Shown here piece after piece: positions 25,361-33,857 of a stretch of DNA of 64,000 bases (position 1 is its first letter; every line of letters begins with the position of its first letter). Origin of the DNA: Desulfosarcina sp. BuS5. Its GTDB lineage: Bacteria; Desulfobacterota; Desulfobacteria; Desulfobacterales; BuS5. The notes below the pieces were generated by a model that saw only the letters and a list, made by a program, of their open reading frames with translations, did not search any database and was not told where the DNA came from. Made by a program: the position numbers and the translations under genes. Where the stretch lies: positions 3,718,501 to 3,782,500 of the forward strand of contig NZ_CP087952.1 in NCBI RefSeq assembly GCF_028752835.1, read 5' to 3'.

Positions 25361-26623
25361 ATGGGAAATGAAACAAAGATAAAAAATGTCGGGTTTATTT
25401 CTGTTCGGCTGGCGGGCACGGACGGCGTGTCTCTTGAAGCTGCGAAATGGGCGGATGTTTTTGAAAAAGAAGGCTTGACCTGTTATTATTTTGCCGGCGA
25501 GATTGATCGCCCCGCAGAGAGATCCTATTTACTCGATGAGGCTCACTTTAACCATCCGGATATCAGGGATATTTTTACCAACTGTTTCGGAACAAGCATA
25601 AGGGGACGTTTTCTAACACAGAAAATCCAGAGGCTTAAAAGTTTAATAAAAGATCATCTTTACAAGTTTATTGAGAAATTCGATATAGATATCCTGGTTC
25701 CGCAAAATGCACTCACCATACCGTTGAATGTTCCACTCGGTCTGGCCGTCACAGAGCTGATTGCAGAAATAGGAATACACACCATAGCGCATCACCATGA
25801 TTTTTTCTGGGAGCGAACGCGGTTTTTAACAAGCGCAATTCAGGATTATTTGAATATGGCATTCCCTCCACCCTTGCCTTCTATAAAGCATGTTGTGATA
25901 AACTCATCTGCAGATAAGCAATTAGGCCTTAGGATGGGCATATCATCAACTATTATACCCAATGTAATGGATTTTGAAACCCCCCCCCCGCCTGTTGATG
26001 ATTATGCTTCTGATGTCAGGCATGCCCTCGGGATTGAACCTGATGAGCTTTTTATTCTCCAGCCCACAAGGGTGGTGGAGAGAAAAGGTATAGAACATGC
26101 CGTAGAGCTGGTACACAGGCTGAATATAAAAGCCAAATTGGTTATTTCCCATGCTTCCGGTGATGAAGGGCATGAGTATGAAGTCAGGATCAGGGAATAT
26201 TCAAATATGCTGGGTGTTAATACGCTTTTTGTTTCAGACATTATTAATGAACAAAGAGGACGCACCGCATCGGGTAAAAAAATTTACACTCTGGATGATA
26301 TCTACCCCCATGCTGATCTTATTACATACCCATCAAATTTTGAAGGTTTCGGTAACGCTTTTCTTGAGGCTATATACTTTAAAAAACCGATTGTAGTAAA
26401 TAATTATTCAATCTACGCTTCGGATATTAAACCAAGGGGGTTTTCAGTAGTTGAGATAGACGGATTCGTAACCGACGACTCTATCAAACAAACCAGGAAT
26501 ATTCTAAATGATAAAGAACTCACCAGGAAAATGGTGGAACATAATTATAAAATTGCTACACGTTATTTTTCCTACTCTGTTTTGCAGGGTAAGCTTAAGC
26601 ATTTACTATCCGAATATATGTGA
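25361..26623 (+). CDS. Glycosyltransferase, GT4-like
   Basis: 420 residues from ATG 25361; an earlier in-frame start at 25295 would overlap the receiver gene and lies outside homology. The N-terminal fold starts VGFISVRLAGTDGVSLEAAKWADVFE. The C-terminal nucleotide-sugar domain has LQPTRVVERKGIEHAVELVHRL, YPSNFEGFGNAFLEAIYFKKPIVVNNY, typical of GT-B retaining enzymes. It ends 8 bases before the phosphofructokinase start, so both are translated together. That coupling hints at sugar or compatible-solute metabolism. The acceptor and sugar are unknown. Confidence 0.85.
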   Translation: MGNETKIKNVGFISVRLAGTDGVSLEAAKWADVFEKEGLTCYYFAGEIDRPAERSYLLDEAHFNHPDIRDIFTNCFGTSIRGRFLTQKIQRLKSLIKDHLYKFIEKFDIDILVPQNALTIPLNVPLGLAVTELIAEIGIHTIAHHHDFFWERTRFLTSAIQDYLNMAFPPPLPSIKHVVINSSADKQLGLRMGISSTIIPNVMDFETPPPPVDDYASDVRHALGIEPDELFILQPTRVVERKGIEHAVELVHRLNIKAKLVISHASGDEGHEYEVRIREYSNMLGVNTLFVSDIINEQRGRTASGKKIYTLDDIYPHADLITYPSNFEGFGNAFLEAIYFKKPIVVNNYSIYASDIKPRGFSVVEIDGFVTDDSIKQTRNILNDKELTRKMVEHNYKIATRYFSYSVLQGKLKHLLSEYM

Positions 26624-26631
26624 GGTGTAAA

Positions 26632-27954
26632 ATGTTTGATGATTCACTGGATACAACTATACAGATCCTCGGCGAGGCAAAAATTGAATCTCCAATTCTT
26701 AAATCCGCGGATATAAAAGCGGATATGAATTTTATATCCGACGATGAAAAAATTGTAATCGATGTATTCCGGAATAATCTAAGCCGGATGATACTGGAAG
26801 GGAAGGAACCGCCTTCATTTGAAATAGCCGGCCAGAGAGAAAAGATTTATTTTGACCCGAGTAAACTCAAGTGCGCCATCGTAACCTGCGGGGGACTGTG
26901 CCCCGGTCTGAACGATGTAATCCGTTCAATAGTTCTGGGATTGTTTTACAGGTATGGAGTAAAAAATATTTATGGTATAAAGTACGGTCTCCAGGGTTTT
27001 ATACCGGAATACGGGCACGATGTAATTGAACTGAATCCTGACTTTGTATCCAATATTCTTGATATGGGCGGTTCTATACTCGGTTCGTCACGGGGGCCGC
27101 AGGATATTGGTGCGATTGTTGATTGTCTTGAGAGGATGAATATAGGCATCCTGTTTACCATTGGCGGTGACGGAACTCTTGTTGCCGCCTCCAGGATTAC
27201 AGATGAAATATCCGACAGGGGTCTCAAGATCGGCGTTATAGGAGTTCCCAAGACAATTGATAATGATATGCATCTGATATCAAAAACTTTCGGTTTTGAT
27301 ACGGCGGTAGATGTTGCAACCATGGCTATCAGAAGCGCGCATAATGAAGCTGCAAGCTATCCCAACGGAATAGGGCTGATCAAACTTATGGGCCGTCATT
27401 CCGGTTTTATTGCGGGTACTGCAACTCTGGCACAGCAGGATGTTAATTTTGCCCTGGTTCCGGAAGTCGATTTTGATATTGAGGGTCCGAATGGTCTTTT
27501 GCATTCTCTTGAGGAGCGGTTGAGAGCGAGAAAACATGCCGTGATTGTTGTGGCTGAGGGGGCCGGGCAAAAATATTTTGAGAATATAGAGGACGAACAT
27601 GATGAGTCCGGTAATGTCAGATTAAAAGATATAGGCCTGTTTTTAAAAGATAAAATTTCTTCATATTTTGCGTCAAAAAATATGGAAATTGCGCTAAAAT
27701 ATATTGATCCAAGCTATATGATAAGGAGCCTTCCGGCTAACCCGAACGACAGTGTATTCTGCGGTTTTTTGGGGCACGGAGCAGTTCACGCCGGCATGGC
27801 GGGAAAAACCAGGCTTATTCTAAGCTATTGGAATGCGCATCTTGTGCATGTGCCTATGAGTCTCTCCATGGGAAAGCGGAAACAGATTATTCCCCATGGG
27901 AAATTATGGCGCACGGTTCTGGAATCGACAGGCCAGGGCACTTTAAAGAACTAG
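26632..27954 (+). CDS. 6-phosphofructokinase, long ATP-type
   Basis: 440 residues from ATG 26632 (GAGGTG ribosome site; the GTG at 26620 is upstream of it). Core motifs: TCGGLCPGLNDVIR, GSSRGPQD, TIGGDGTL, PKTIDND and MGRHSGFIA. PKTIDND is shared with the PPi-dependent branch, but GGDGT rather than GGDDT argues for ATP as donor, as in plant- and trypanosome-like enzymes. It catalyses fructose-6-phosphate phosphorylation. The glycosyltransferase gene directly upstream is unusual company. It ends with a 4-base overlap on the convergent methyltransferase gene. Confidence 0.9.
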   Translation: MFDDSLDTTIQILGEAKIESPILKSADIKADMNFISDDEKIVIDVFRNNLSRMILEGKEPPSFEIAGQREKIYFDPSKLKCAIVTCGGLCPGLNDVIRSIVLGLFYRYGVKNIYGIKYGLQGFIPEYGHDVIELNPDFVSNILDMGGSILGSSRGPQDIGAIVDCLERMNIGILFTIGGDGTLVAASRITDEISDRGLKIGVIGVPKTIDNDMHLISKTFGFDTAVDVATMAIRSAHNEAASYPNGIGLIKLMGRHSGFIAGTATLAQQDVNFALVPEVDFDIEGPNGLLHSLEERLRARKHAVIVVAEGAGQKYFENIEDEHDESGNVRLKDIGLFLKDKISSYFASKNMEIALKYIDPSYMIRSLPANPNDSVFCGFLGHGAVHAGMAGKTRLILSYWNAHLVHVPMSLSMGKRKQIIPHGKLWRTVLESTGQGTLKN

Positions 27955-28703
27955 TATTTTTTCCTTTTTCCGTACCATTCTATTTGCCTGCATATTCCCC
28001 GGATAATGCTGACTTCCCCGGCGCGGAGTGGAAGACGGTTAAAAAAATAACGGAGCTTGTTCATCCAGTAGTCGGGATTTTCAGTATTGATATAGCTGAT
28101 TTTTATTAAAATATCTTTAAGATGAGCATACATGCCTTCCAGTTCATGCCTGTTGGCAAACCGGGGAGTAAAATCTTTCTTTTCCACGCAGGCGTAAGTA
28201 AAAATTTCATAGCAGATAATCATCACTGCCTGGGCCAGGTTAAGGGAAGAGAAGTCTGACGTTGGTATATTGACCAGTAAATGGCAGTTCCTTATATCCT
28301 CGTTCGATAGACCTCTGTCTTCGGGGCCGAAAAGGATCGCTATGAGGTTATCTGCGGAAATAGGTGCAAGCTTTTCCGCCAGCATAGAAGGAGAATTGAT
28401 CATTCGTCGCTGGCCTCCAAGACGTGCTGTTGTCCCCGCAACATAAGTAAAATCGGCTAGAGCTCGGCTTAATGTTTGATGGATTTCTATATTTTCAATA
28501 ATATCGGATGCGGTATGTGTGGCAAGTTTGCGGACTTTGTCAATGTCGTAATTTTCAGGATCCACAACAAGCAGCCGCTTGATGCCCATGTTGCAGAGCG
28601 CCCGGGCAGCGGCCCCGATATTTTCCGGATAGCGGGGCTTATGCAGAACTATGGCAATGTTGTTCAGGTTGATGCTGTTTAGATTTTTTTGGCCGGAATT
28701 CAT
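27951..28703 (-). CDS. TrmJ-like SpoU-family RNA 2'-O-methyltransferase
   Basis: 250 residues. SPOUT signature blocks are present: [30 protein letters not shown] and [16 protein letters not shown], which form the knotted SAM site. The match is best with TrmJ (tRNA position 32 ribose methylation), including the C-terminal helical part. The start overlaps the stop of ndk by 4 bases, so the two are translationally coupled. Exact RNA target is inferred from the family. Confidence 0.88.
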   Translation of the reverse strand: MNSGQKNLNSINLNNIAIVLHKPRYPENIGAAARALCNMGIKRLLVVDPENYDIDKVRKLATHTASDIIENIEIHQTLSRALADFTYVAGTTARLGGQRRMINSPSMLAEKLAPISADNLIAILFGPEDRGLSNEDIRNCHLLVNIPTSDFSSLNLAQAVMIICYEIFTYACVEKKDFTPRFANRHELEGMYAHLKDILIKISYINTENPDYWMNKLRYFFNRLPLRAGEVSIIRGICRQIEWYGKRKKY

Positions 28704-29125
28704 CCGTTTATTTCAAAGCTGTTAAAAAAATAACCAATTTCAAAAGCAGCTGATTCGAGTGAATCTGATCCATGCACAACATTTTTTTCAATATCTGTTG
28801 CAAAATCTTTTCTTATAGTCCCTTCCGCAGCTTCTTTGTAATTTGTAGCGCCCATCAGTTTCCTGTATTTTGCGATTACATCTTCACCCTCCAGAACCAT
28901 AACCACAGCCGGTCCCGATGACATGAAATCTGTAAGGCTGTTAAAAAATGGACGTTTTTTATGGACGGCATAAAAACCCTGGGCCTCTTTTATGCTCATA
29001 TGTATCATCTTCATGGCAATAATGTTGATACTATTTTCTTCAAGGCGCTTTACAACCTGGCCGATCAATTTCCGGGAAACTCCGTCCGGCTTGATGATTG
29101 ATAGTGATTGTTCTTTTTTGTTCAT
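28700..29125 (-). CDS. ndk: Nucleoside diphosphate kinase
   Basis: 141 residues, normal for Ndk. [16 protein letters not shown] at the start, [14 protein letters not shown] and the phospho-histidine site NVVHGSDS (the canonical NAVHGSDS with V) are present. It balances nucleoside triphosphate pools. The ribosome site is GGAGG. It is first in a two-gene unit with the TrmJ-like gene. Confidence 0.97.
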   Translation of the reverse strand: MNKKEQSLSIIKPDGVSRKLIGQVVKRLEENSINIIAMKMIHMSIKEAQGFYAVHKKRPFFNSLTDFMSSGPAVVMVLEGEDVIAKYRKLMGATNYKEAAEGTIRKDFATDIEKNVVHGSDSLESAAFEIGYFFNSFEING

Positions 29126-29269
29126 ATAAACCTCCGTAAATTAATAATTCACGCTGAATACCAAATAGAAACGATCAAGTCAACGTGGCTTTGATTTTGT
29201 GTGAGAGTAATTGCATGTGTGATTTGCTTGGAATGGCACAGGTTTAAAGTTGCTGGTTTTACTTGTAAG

Positions 29270-29731
29270 TTATGACTTTTTTTTTTGTTTATCCTGGCTG
29301 GACGAAATATCAAGAAATGATTTTAAAGACGATAGGCCTGTCATTGACCGTTGAGTAATATCTGTTATGTCGACTCCTAAAGTAAACCATTTTTTAAACT
29401 GATTATCAAAACTTGCCTTATAATTTAAGAAAGTTTGAATAGCCTGCTGCAAGTATACCTCAAAAAATTCAACCAGCAGATTGTCTCCATACTTAATAAA
29501 CAGATAAAGAAGGGGAACAGGCAATAAGGTATTGTTTTTTTTAGCCTCTTCCATTACAATCTGGGTGAGAACATAAGCAGTGACATCCTCTTTTGTTTTG
29601 GCATCAACGACTTTTATGTCCCGGCCTTTTTTAACCATAACGGCGACTTGCTCCAGGGTGACATATTTGCTCTCTTCCGTGTTGTACAGCCGTCTGTTTG
29701 CATATTTTTTTAAAAACACTGTTTCATTCAT
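29270..29731 (-). CDS. phaR: PhaR-type polyhydroxyalkanoate regulator
   Basis: 153 residues. The N-terminal PHB/PHA DNA-binding domain is clear: KKYANRRLYNTEESKYVTLEQVA, GRDIKVVDAKTKEDVT and LTQIVMEEA. The C-terminal accumulation domain (QAIQTFLNYKASFDNQF) follows, with a Lys-rich end. In characterised species PhaR represses phasin genes and leaves DNA when PHA granules form. It is divergent from the phasin genes at 30139 with a 407-base spacer holding their promoter, so direct control is likely. Confidence 0.93.
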   Translation of the reverse strand: MNETVFLKKYANRRLYNTEESKYVTLEQVAVMVKKGRDIKVVDAKTKEDVTAYVLTQIVMEEAKKNNTLLPVPLLYLFIKYGDNLLVEFFEVYLQQAIQTFLNYKASFDNQFKKWFTLGVDITDITQRSMTGLSSLKSFLDISSSQDKQKKKS

Positions 29732-30138
29732 TATGTTATTTCCGCGATATCATGGTTGTGAGGATTTTATGTTATGCCGCAAAAAAAAATATTATATATT
29801 AATTCCCAAATTTTTAGATAATATAATAATAGCTTGAAAACAAGAGAAAATTTAAAAAATATAATTAAATATTATTAAATATAAAACAGCAAAAAGAATT
29901 GTGCGGCGCAACATTTTTTTTCTTGACAATCCAGGTGAATGATTTATTATGGAAATATGGAAATAAATTTGCAGGAGTAATATACTTCGGACGGTTATAA
30001 ATTGCGTTTTTTCGGTGAACAATGAACAACAAGAGCAACGCAGATATTGATGTTCATGGCCATTAAAAAATTGTGAAATATGGCCTTTTTAGGTATAATT
30101 TTGGCTAAATAATAATCAAGGAAAAGGGAGGAAAAACC
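29732..30138 (+). other. Regulatory gap between phaR and the first phasin gene
   Basis: 407 bases with the shared TGC-GCA motif and promoter P1 (29902-29950), a second promoter-like pair (TTGTGA 30071-30076, 17 bases, TATAAT 30094-30099) and a weak hairpin GGCCAT/ATGGCC followed by five T (30058-30090). The untranslated leader from P1 would be about 180 bases. A 14-codon frame at 30021 lacks a ribosome site and is not called. Confidence 0.6.
29902..29950 (+). promoter_or_regulatory. Phasin promoter P1 with candidate PhaR operator
   Basis: TGCGGCGCAACA (29902-29913), a T-run, then TTGACA (29923-29928), 16 bases, TATTAT (29945-29950). The same arrangement (TGCAGCGCA, T-run, TTGACAATCCA) occurs on the minus strand before the phasin-like gene at 38638. 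PhaR proteins are known to bind TGC-rich palindromes, so the motif is a good operator candidate. Confidence 0.65.
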
Positions 30139-30414
30139 ATGATGGAAGTTGCGGATATGGCAAAACAGATGATTGATTATCAAAAATCTACTTTTAACAA
30201 TGTTTTTAATGCCATGAATATGCTACAAGAACAGTCTGAAAAAATGACAATGGCGTTTTTAGAACAGAGCCCTGCTATTCCTAAGACGGGGAAAAAGTCT
30301 GTTCAGGAATGGAGCCAGGCGGTTAAAAAAGGGCGTGAAGATTTTAAAAAAGTCCTTGATGACAACTTTAGCAAAATGGAAACTCTTTTTTCAGATGCAG
30401 GCCCAAAAGCATAA
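30139..30414 (+). CDS. Phasin-like PHA granule protein 1
   Basis: 91 residues, helical and amphipathic. It has the family pattern of this locus: K-x-F-NNxFNAMNMLQEQSEKM, then K-W-SQAVKKGREDFKKVLDDNFSKME. Such proteins coat PHA granules and limit coalescence. Ribosome site GGGAGG. It lies 21 bases before a paralogue. Short compared with classical ~180-residue phasins. It relates by the same two blocks to the genes at 30436, 37514 and 38009. Confidence 0.8.
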   Translation: MMEVADMAKQMIDYQKSTFNNVFNAMNMLQEQSEKMTMAFLEQSPAIPKTGKKSVQEWSQAVKKGREDFKKVLDDNFSKMETLFSDAGPKA

Positions 30415-30435
30415 AATTTACTTGGAGGGATAAGA

Positions 30436-30699
30436 ATGGATCAGTCAATTTTCATTAAACAGTTTATAGACTTTAACAAGACTACTTTTAACAACATGCT
30501 CAATGCCATCGATTTGTTCCAGCAGCAGTCGGAGGGGATGACAGCCTCGTTACTGGACCAGGCGCCCTGGGTTCCTGATGAAGGGAAAAAGGCTATTAAA
30601 GACTGGATTAATTCAGTTAAAAAAGGTCGTGAAGATTTTAAAAAAATCGTTGATGACAACTTTAGCAAAGTTGAAGATTTTTTGAAGGGGTCAGATTAG
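30436..30699 (+). CDS. Phasin-like PHA granule protein 2
   Basis: 87 residues. It shares FIDFNKTTFNNMLNAIDLFQQQSE and the near-identical KKGREDFKKIVDDNFSKVEDF with its upstream neighbour, so the two arose by tandem duplication. Ribosome site TGGAGGG. A strong terminator follows at 30778, making a two-gene transcript. Confidence 0.8.
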   Translation: MDQSIFIKQFIDFNKTTFNNMLNAIDLFQQQSEGMTASLLDQAPWVPDEGKKAIKDWINSVKKGREDFKKIVDDNFSKVEDFLKGSD

Positions 30700-30777
30700 G
30701 TAGTTTTACTCAGAAACAGACATTTATTTGGTAACGTCTATCTATTCCCATTAATCCTGTTTTATTGTTGTTCCTGC

Positions 30778-30819
30778 AAAAAGCTCCCGCACTTCGCTCT
30801 GCGGATGAGGGAGCTTTTT
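30778..30819 (+). terminator. Intrinsic terminator after the phasin pair
   Basis: AAAAAGCTCCC and GGGAGCTTTTT enclose a 20-base loop; a T-run ends it. It separates the highly expressed phasin genes from the synthase genes. Confidence 0.8.
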
Positions 30820-30856
30820 ATGGGTTGGTCGATCGCAATAAAACCAAAAGGCGTAT

Positions 30857-32434
30857 ATGAGCAGATATGATGGGGACTATAAAATTTTTAGTATGCTGGA
30901 GCAATTATTTTTATTGTTGCAGAAATATAACAAAATAGAGCGGGCAGCAACGGATAATGTAAAAATCTCGTTTAGCTACTGGGGTGGTGTTAATAAGTAT
31001 TTAGAAGCATTTGCCAGCCCTTTCCGGACCGCTTTAAATGCATTTAATGCCCTGGAAGCGGAAAAGCTGGTTCAACTCCCGCCCTGGGAGAGTTTCAGGG
31101 ACTATGCCAAGCTTCTTCAGTTTAGCTTGCAGATAGCGGAAAAAGGGCTTTCCGGCAGTACTAAAGCTGTGCAGGAGTATCATCTGAAAAAGTTTGATGA
31201 GGCTTGCCAAGCATGGTTCAATACAATTCTGGATAAAGACGGTGAAGATATCGCATCTTTTTCCGCCAGGCAATTAAAACTCCTTAATCATCTGGTTTAT
31301 ACCTACCCCGAGGCAATAAAAAATATTGGACAGGAATACGGTATCCACCTTGAGGGCGGAGGATATAAAATAGAAGCGGAGACGGACCGCTTTTATCTCT
31401 ACCAGGTTCTTCCCCTGGATCCGAAGGTTAAAGTCAGAAAAAACGGAAAGCCGATTATTATTATTCCTCCGTATGTTTTAGGACCCAATATTCTTGCTTT
31501 TCTGCCCCGGGAACGAAAGAGTTATATACACGCCTTTGCCGATCAGGGTATCCCCACTTATCTAAGGTTCACCAAGGATATCGATACGACCCCGTCTGTT
31601 CAGATCATGACCGGTGAAAACGATGCGCTGGATACGCAGATGTTTTGCAGGAAACTGATATCCAAACATGGAAAAGCGGTTACTCTGAATGGTTACTGCC
31701 AGGGTGGTTTTATCGCTGCCGTTGATGTCCTTTCAGGAAAACTTGACGGGCTGGTCGATGCCCTCATAACCTGCAATAGCCCGATGGACGGCACCAGAAG
31801 CGTTTCTTTGGTCGAATACCTGCAGCATCTGCCAAAGCGGTTCAGGGATTTGGGCTATGCCGTCAGGACTTTGCCAAGCGGTAATCAGGTTGTGGATGGT
31901 GAAGTAATGAGCTGGGTATACAAGTTGAAAAGTATGGAAGTAGAGGCGCCCCTCGTTACCTTTTATCGAGATCTGGCAATGTTTGACAGGGCAAACGGAA
32001 CTGATCTGCCAATTAACAAAACCGGCGTGGCCATTAATCACTGGCTGATTTATGACCGCAACGATTTTCCGGTTGAAATTACAAAAATGAGCTTTAACTC
32101 TTACACAATCCCGGTAGCCGGGGATGGAACCCTTCCTGTTAAACTTTTTGGGAAAAAGCTGAATTTTAAGCGCATAAAGGAAAAAGGGATAAAATTTCTT
32201 ATCTGCTGTGGCGATAAAGATGATCTGGTGGATATGCCCTCAGCTTTGGCTCCGCTTGACTATATCGATGCTGAGGTAACGGTCTTTCCAAAGGGGCATG
32301 CTGCAATCGCCACGTCATGGTCCAAGCCTGATTCCAAGTGTGCCCTGCATACCTGTTTTGGCGAGAATTGCCGTGGACCTGTGCGTTACCAACTCGATTT
32401 AGAAAAAGAACTGGACGAAAAATCTGATGGATAA
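30857..32434 (+). CDS. PHA-synthase-like alpha/beta hydrolase, long form
   Basis: 525 residues. A ~180-residue helical N-terminal part precedes the alpha/beta core. The synthase-type lipase box with Cys is present (LNGYCQGGF, Cys281), with a likely Asp455 (CGDKDDLVD) and His481 (FPKGHAAIA). This is the Cys-Asp-His arrangement of PhaC. The rest is remote from class I and class III PhaC, and a C-terminal Cys cluster (CALHTCFGENC, residues 495-505) is unusual. It overlaps the next gene by 8 bases and lies in line with phaE and a class III phaC. It may be a second synthase, a depolymerase or a transferase that uses PHA. Confidence 0.7.
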   Translation: MSRYDGDYKIFSMLEQLFLLLQKYNKIERAATDNVKISFSYWGGVNKYLEAFASPFRTALNAFNALEAEKLVQLPPWESFRDYAKLLQFSLQIAEKGLSGSTKAVQEYHLKKFDEACQAWFNTILDKDGEDIASFSARQLKLLNHLVYTYPEAIKNIGQEYGIHLEGGGYKIEAETDRFYLYQVLPLDPKVKVRKNGKPIIIIPPYVLGPNILAFLPRERKSYIHAFADQGIPTYLRFTKDIDTTPSVQIMTGENDALDTQMFCRKLISKHGKAVTLNGYCQGGFIAAVDVLSGKLDGLVDALITCNSPMDGTRSVSLVEYLQHLPKRFRDLGYAVRTLPSGNQVVDGEVMSWVYKLKSMEVEAPLVTFYRDLAMFDRANGTDLPINKTGVAINHWLIYDRNDFPVEITKMSFNSYTIPVAGDGTLPVKLFGKKLNFKRIKEKGIKFLICCGDKDDLVDMPSALAPLDYIDAEVTVFPKGHAAIATSWSKPDSKCALHTCFGENCRGPVRYQLDLEKELDEKSDG

Positions 32435-32936
32435 ACATTTTTTAGAATTTATAGGTAATTGTTTCATCAGCGCCGCCAAGGGCCAAAAACATATGGAAGA
32501 TATGGAAAGAGGGATGAGCCGGGGCTTGAACGATTTTGGCGATCTGTTTGAAATGTTTAAAAAGTTTTATGGGTTAGAGCGACTGAAAGATAAGCCTCCG
32601 GATTACCCTGAAACCCGGGAAAAATTTATTAAAGATTTTAAAAAATTATTTAGTGATTATCTTAGTTTTTTCAGTACGGCATCCTTTGAAGAGCATCTTT
32701 CCCTTGTCAATAAATACGAAGCGCTTAAAAAGAAGGCCGACGAGCAGGAAAAAACTATAAAAAGGCTGCAGAGCCGGAGCGGTGAGAGTTTAACCGGGCA
32801 GGAAAAAATAGCTGAAAACCTTCAATCCCTCATCAATGATCAAACAGATCAGTTCCAAAAAATGATGGATAGTTTTGGGCAATTTGCAAAAAGCAGCGCA
32901 AAAATATCAGCAAGCCGGAGAAAAAATCATGACTGA
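32427..32936 (+). CDS. Small helical protein of the PHA synthase operon, PhaE-like
   Basis: 169 residues, no membrane segment. It is predicted all-helical with coiled-coil stretches (EALKKKADEQEKTIKRLQS; LINDQTDQFQKMMDSFGQFAK). It overlaps the gene before by 8 bases and the next by 8, so it is coupled to both. Placement between a PHA-synthase-like gene and phaE suggests a subunit or partner of the long synthase, analogous to PhaE for PhaC. No clear family was recognised. Confidence 0.65.
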   Translation: MDKHFLEFIGNCFISAAKGQKHMEDMERGMSRGLNDFGDLFEMFKKFYGLERLKDKPPDYPETREKFIKDFKKLFSDYLSFFSTASFEEHLSLVNKYEALKKKADEQEKTIKRLQSRSGESLTGQEKIAENLQSLINDQTDQFQKMMDSFGQFAKSSAKISASRRKNHD

Positions 32937-33825
32937 TACGGGCAATAAAGACCCAGGGGCAAAGTTTTCAGAGTGGTTAAACAGCGCAAACGAGTTCTGG
33001 GGATCTATGGGCAAAATATGGCAGGATTCCCTGCAAACAGGCTGTGCTTCGGCCACGCAAGATAAGAGTGATAATGGCGGCAACCAAAAAGGATGGGAAT
33101 CGGCGTTTAGGATGTGGCGCTTGTTTGCATCTGTCCTGGCCGAGCCCTCATTTGCAGGCACATTTTTGAAAGGAATCAATGCCATGCCTGATACCTTCTT
33201 AAAGGTCGCCGGCACAGGGCTGACAGGTTTTTTACAGTTTTATCAGCAATGGCAGGAAAAAGCAGGCCGGATGGGAAAAAACACCAAAGCATACAGTTTT
33301 GATCACCTTGACCAGGAAATGTTTACGGCCTGGAAGGAGTTGTATGAACAAGAAATCAGGCAGTTTCTGAAAATTCCCCAGTTTGGATTGCTCCGTGGTT
33401 ACCAGGAAAGGTTTATGGAGGGTTTAGATGATTTTAACATTTTTCAATCTTCAATGGGTGAATTTATTCATCTTCTCAGCCTGCCTATAGAAAAATCATT
33501 TAATGTATTACAGCAACAACTTGAAGAACTGGAAAAAAACGGTGAATTTCCTTCGGATCCGCATGAAATTTACAGACTATGGGTTAAAATACTTGAAGGG
33601 CATTTTATGACACTTTTCAAGTCCTCGGAATATGGCGAGTCTTTAGCGCGTGCCCTGAAAGACATGGGATTGTTCATTTCAGCCAAAGACAATTTTTTAC
33701 ACGATGTCCTGCAATCTCTTCCTATTCCTACCAACAAGGATATGGATGAACTTTACAAAGATTTGTATCTGCTAAAAAAGAAAGTAAAAGAATTGGATAA
33801 GAAATTCGCAGCAGGCAGTAAATAA
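32929..33825 (+). CDS. phaE: Class III PHA synthase subunit PhaE
   Basis: 298 residues from ATG 32929 (CCGGAG ribosome site); the longer frame from 32875 lies inside the previous gene. The PhaE pattern is visible: FSEWLNSANEFWGSMGKIW near the start, and a C-terminal SLPIPTNKDMDELYKDLYLLKKKVKELDKKF coiled coil typical of the PhaE end. PhaE forms the active complex with short PhaC proteins. It is followed 32 bases later by phaC, and the set defines a class III synthase. Confidence 0.85.
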   Translation: MTDTGNKDPGAKFSEWLNSANEFWGSMGKIWQDSLQTGCASATQDKSDNGGNQKGWESAFRMWRLFASVLAEPSFAGTFLKGINAMPDTFLKVAGTGLTGFLQFYQQWQEKAGRMGKNTKAYSFDHLDQEMFTAWKELYEQEIRQFLKIPQFGLLRGYQERFMEGLDDFNIFQSSMGEFIHLLSLPIEKSFNVLQQQLEELEKNGEFPSDPHEIYRLWVKILEGHFMTLFKSSEYGESLARALKDMGLFISAKDNFLHDVLQSLPIPTNKDMDELYKDLYLLKKKVKELDKKFAAGSK

Positions 33826-33857
33826 ATAATAAGATTTTTGAAAATGGAGGCATCATT

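Noticed and set aside
29219-29255. Sigma-54 promoter (TGGCAC ... TTGC)
   Set aside because: The two blocks are 10 bases apart instead of 5.
30021-30065. 14-codon frame in the phasin leader as a possible leader peptide
   Set aside because: No ribosome site and no regulatory codon pattern.
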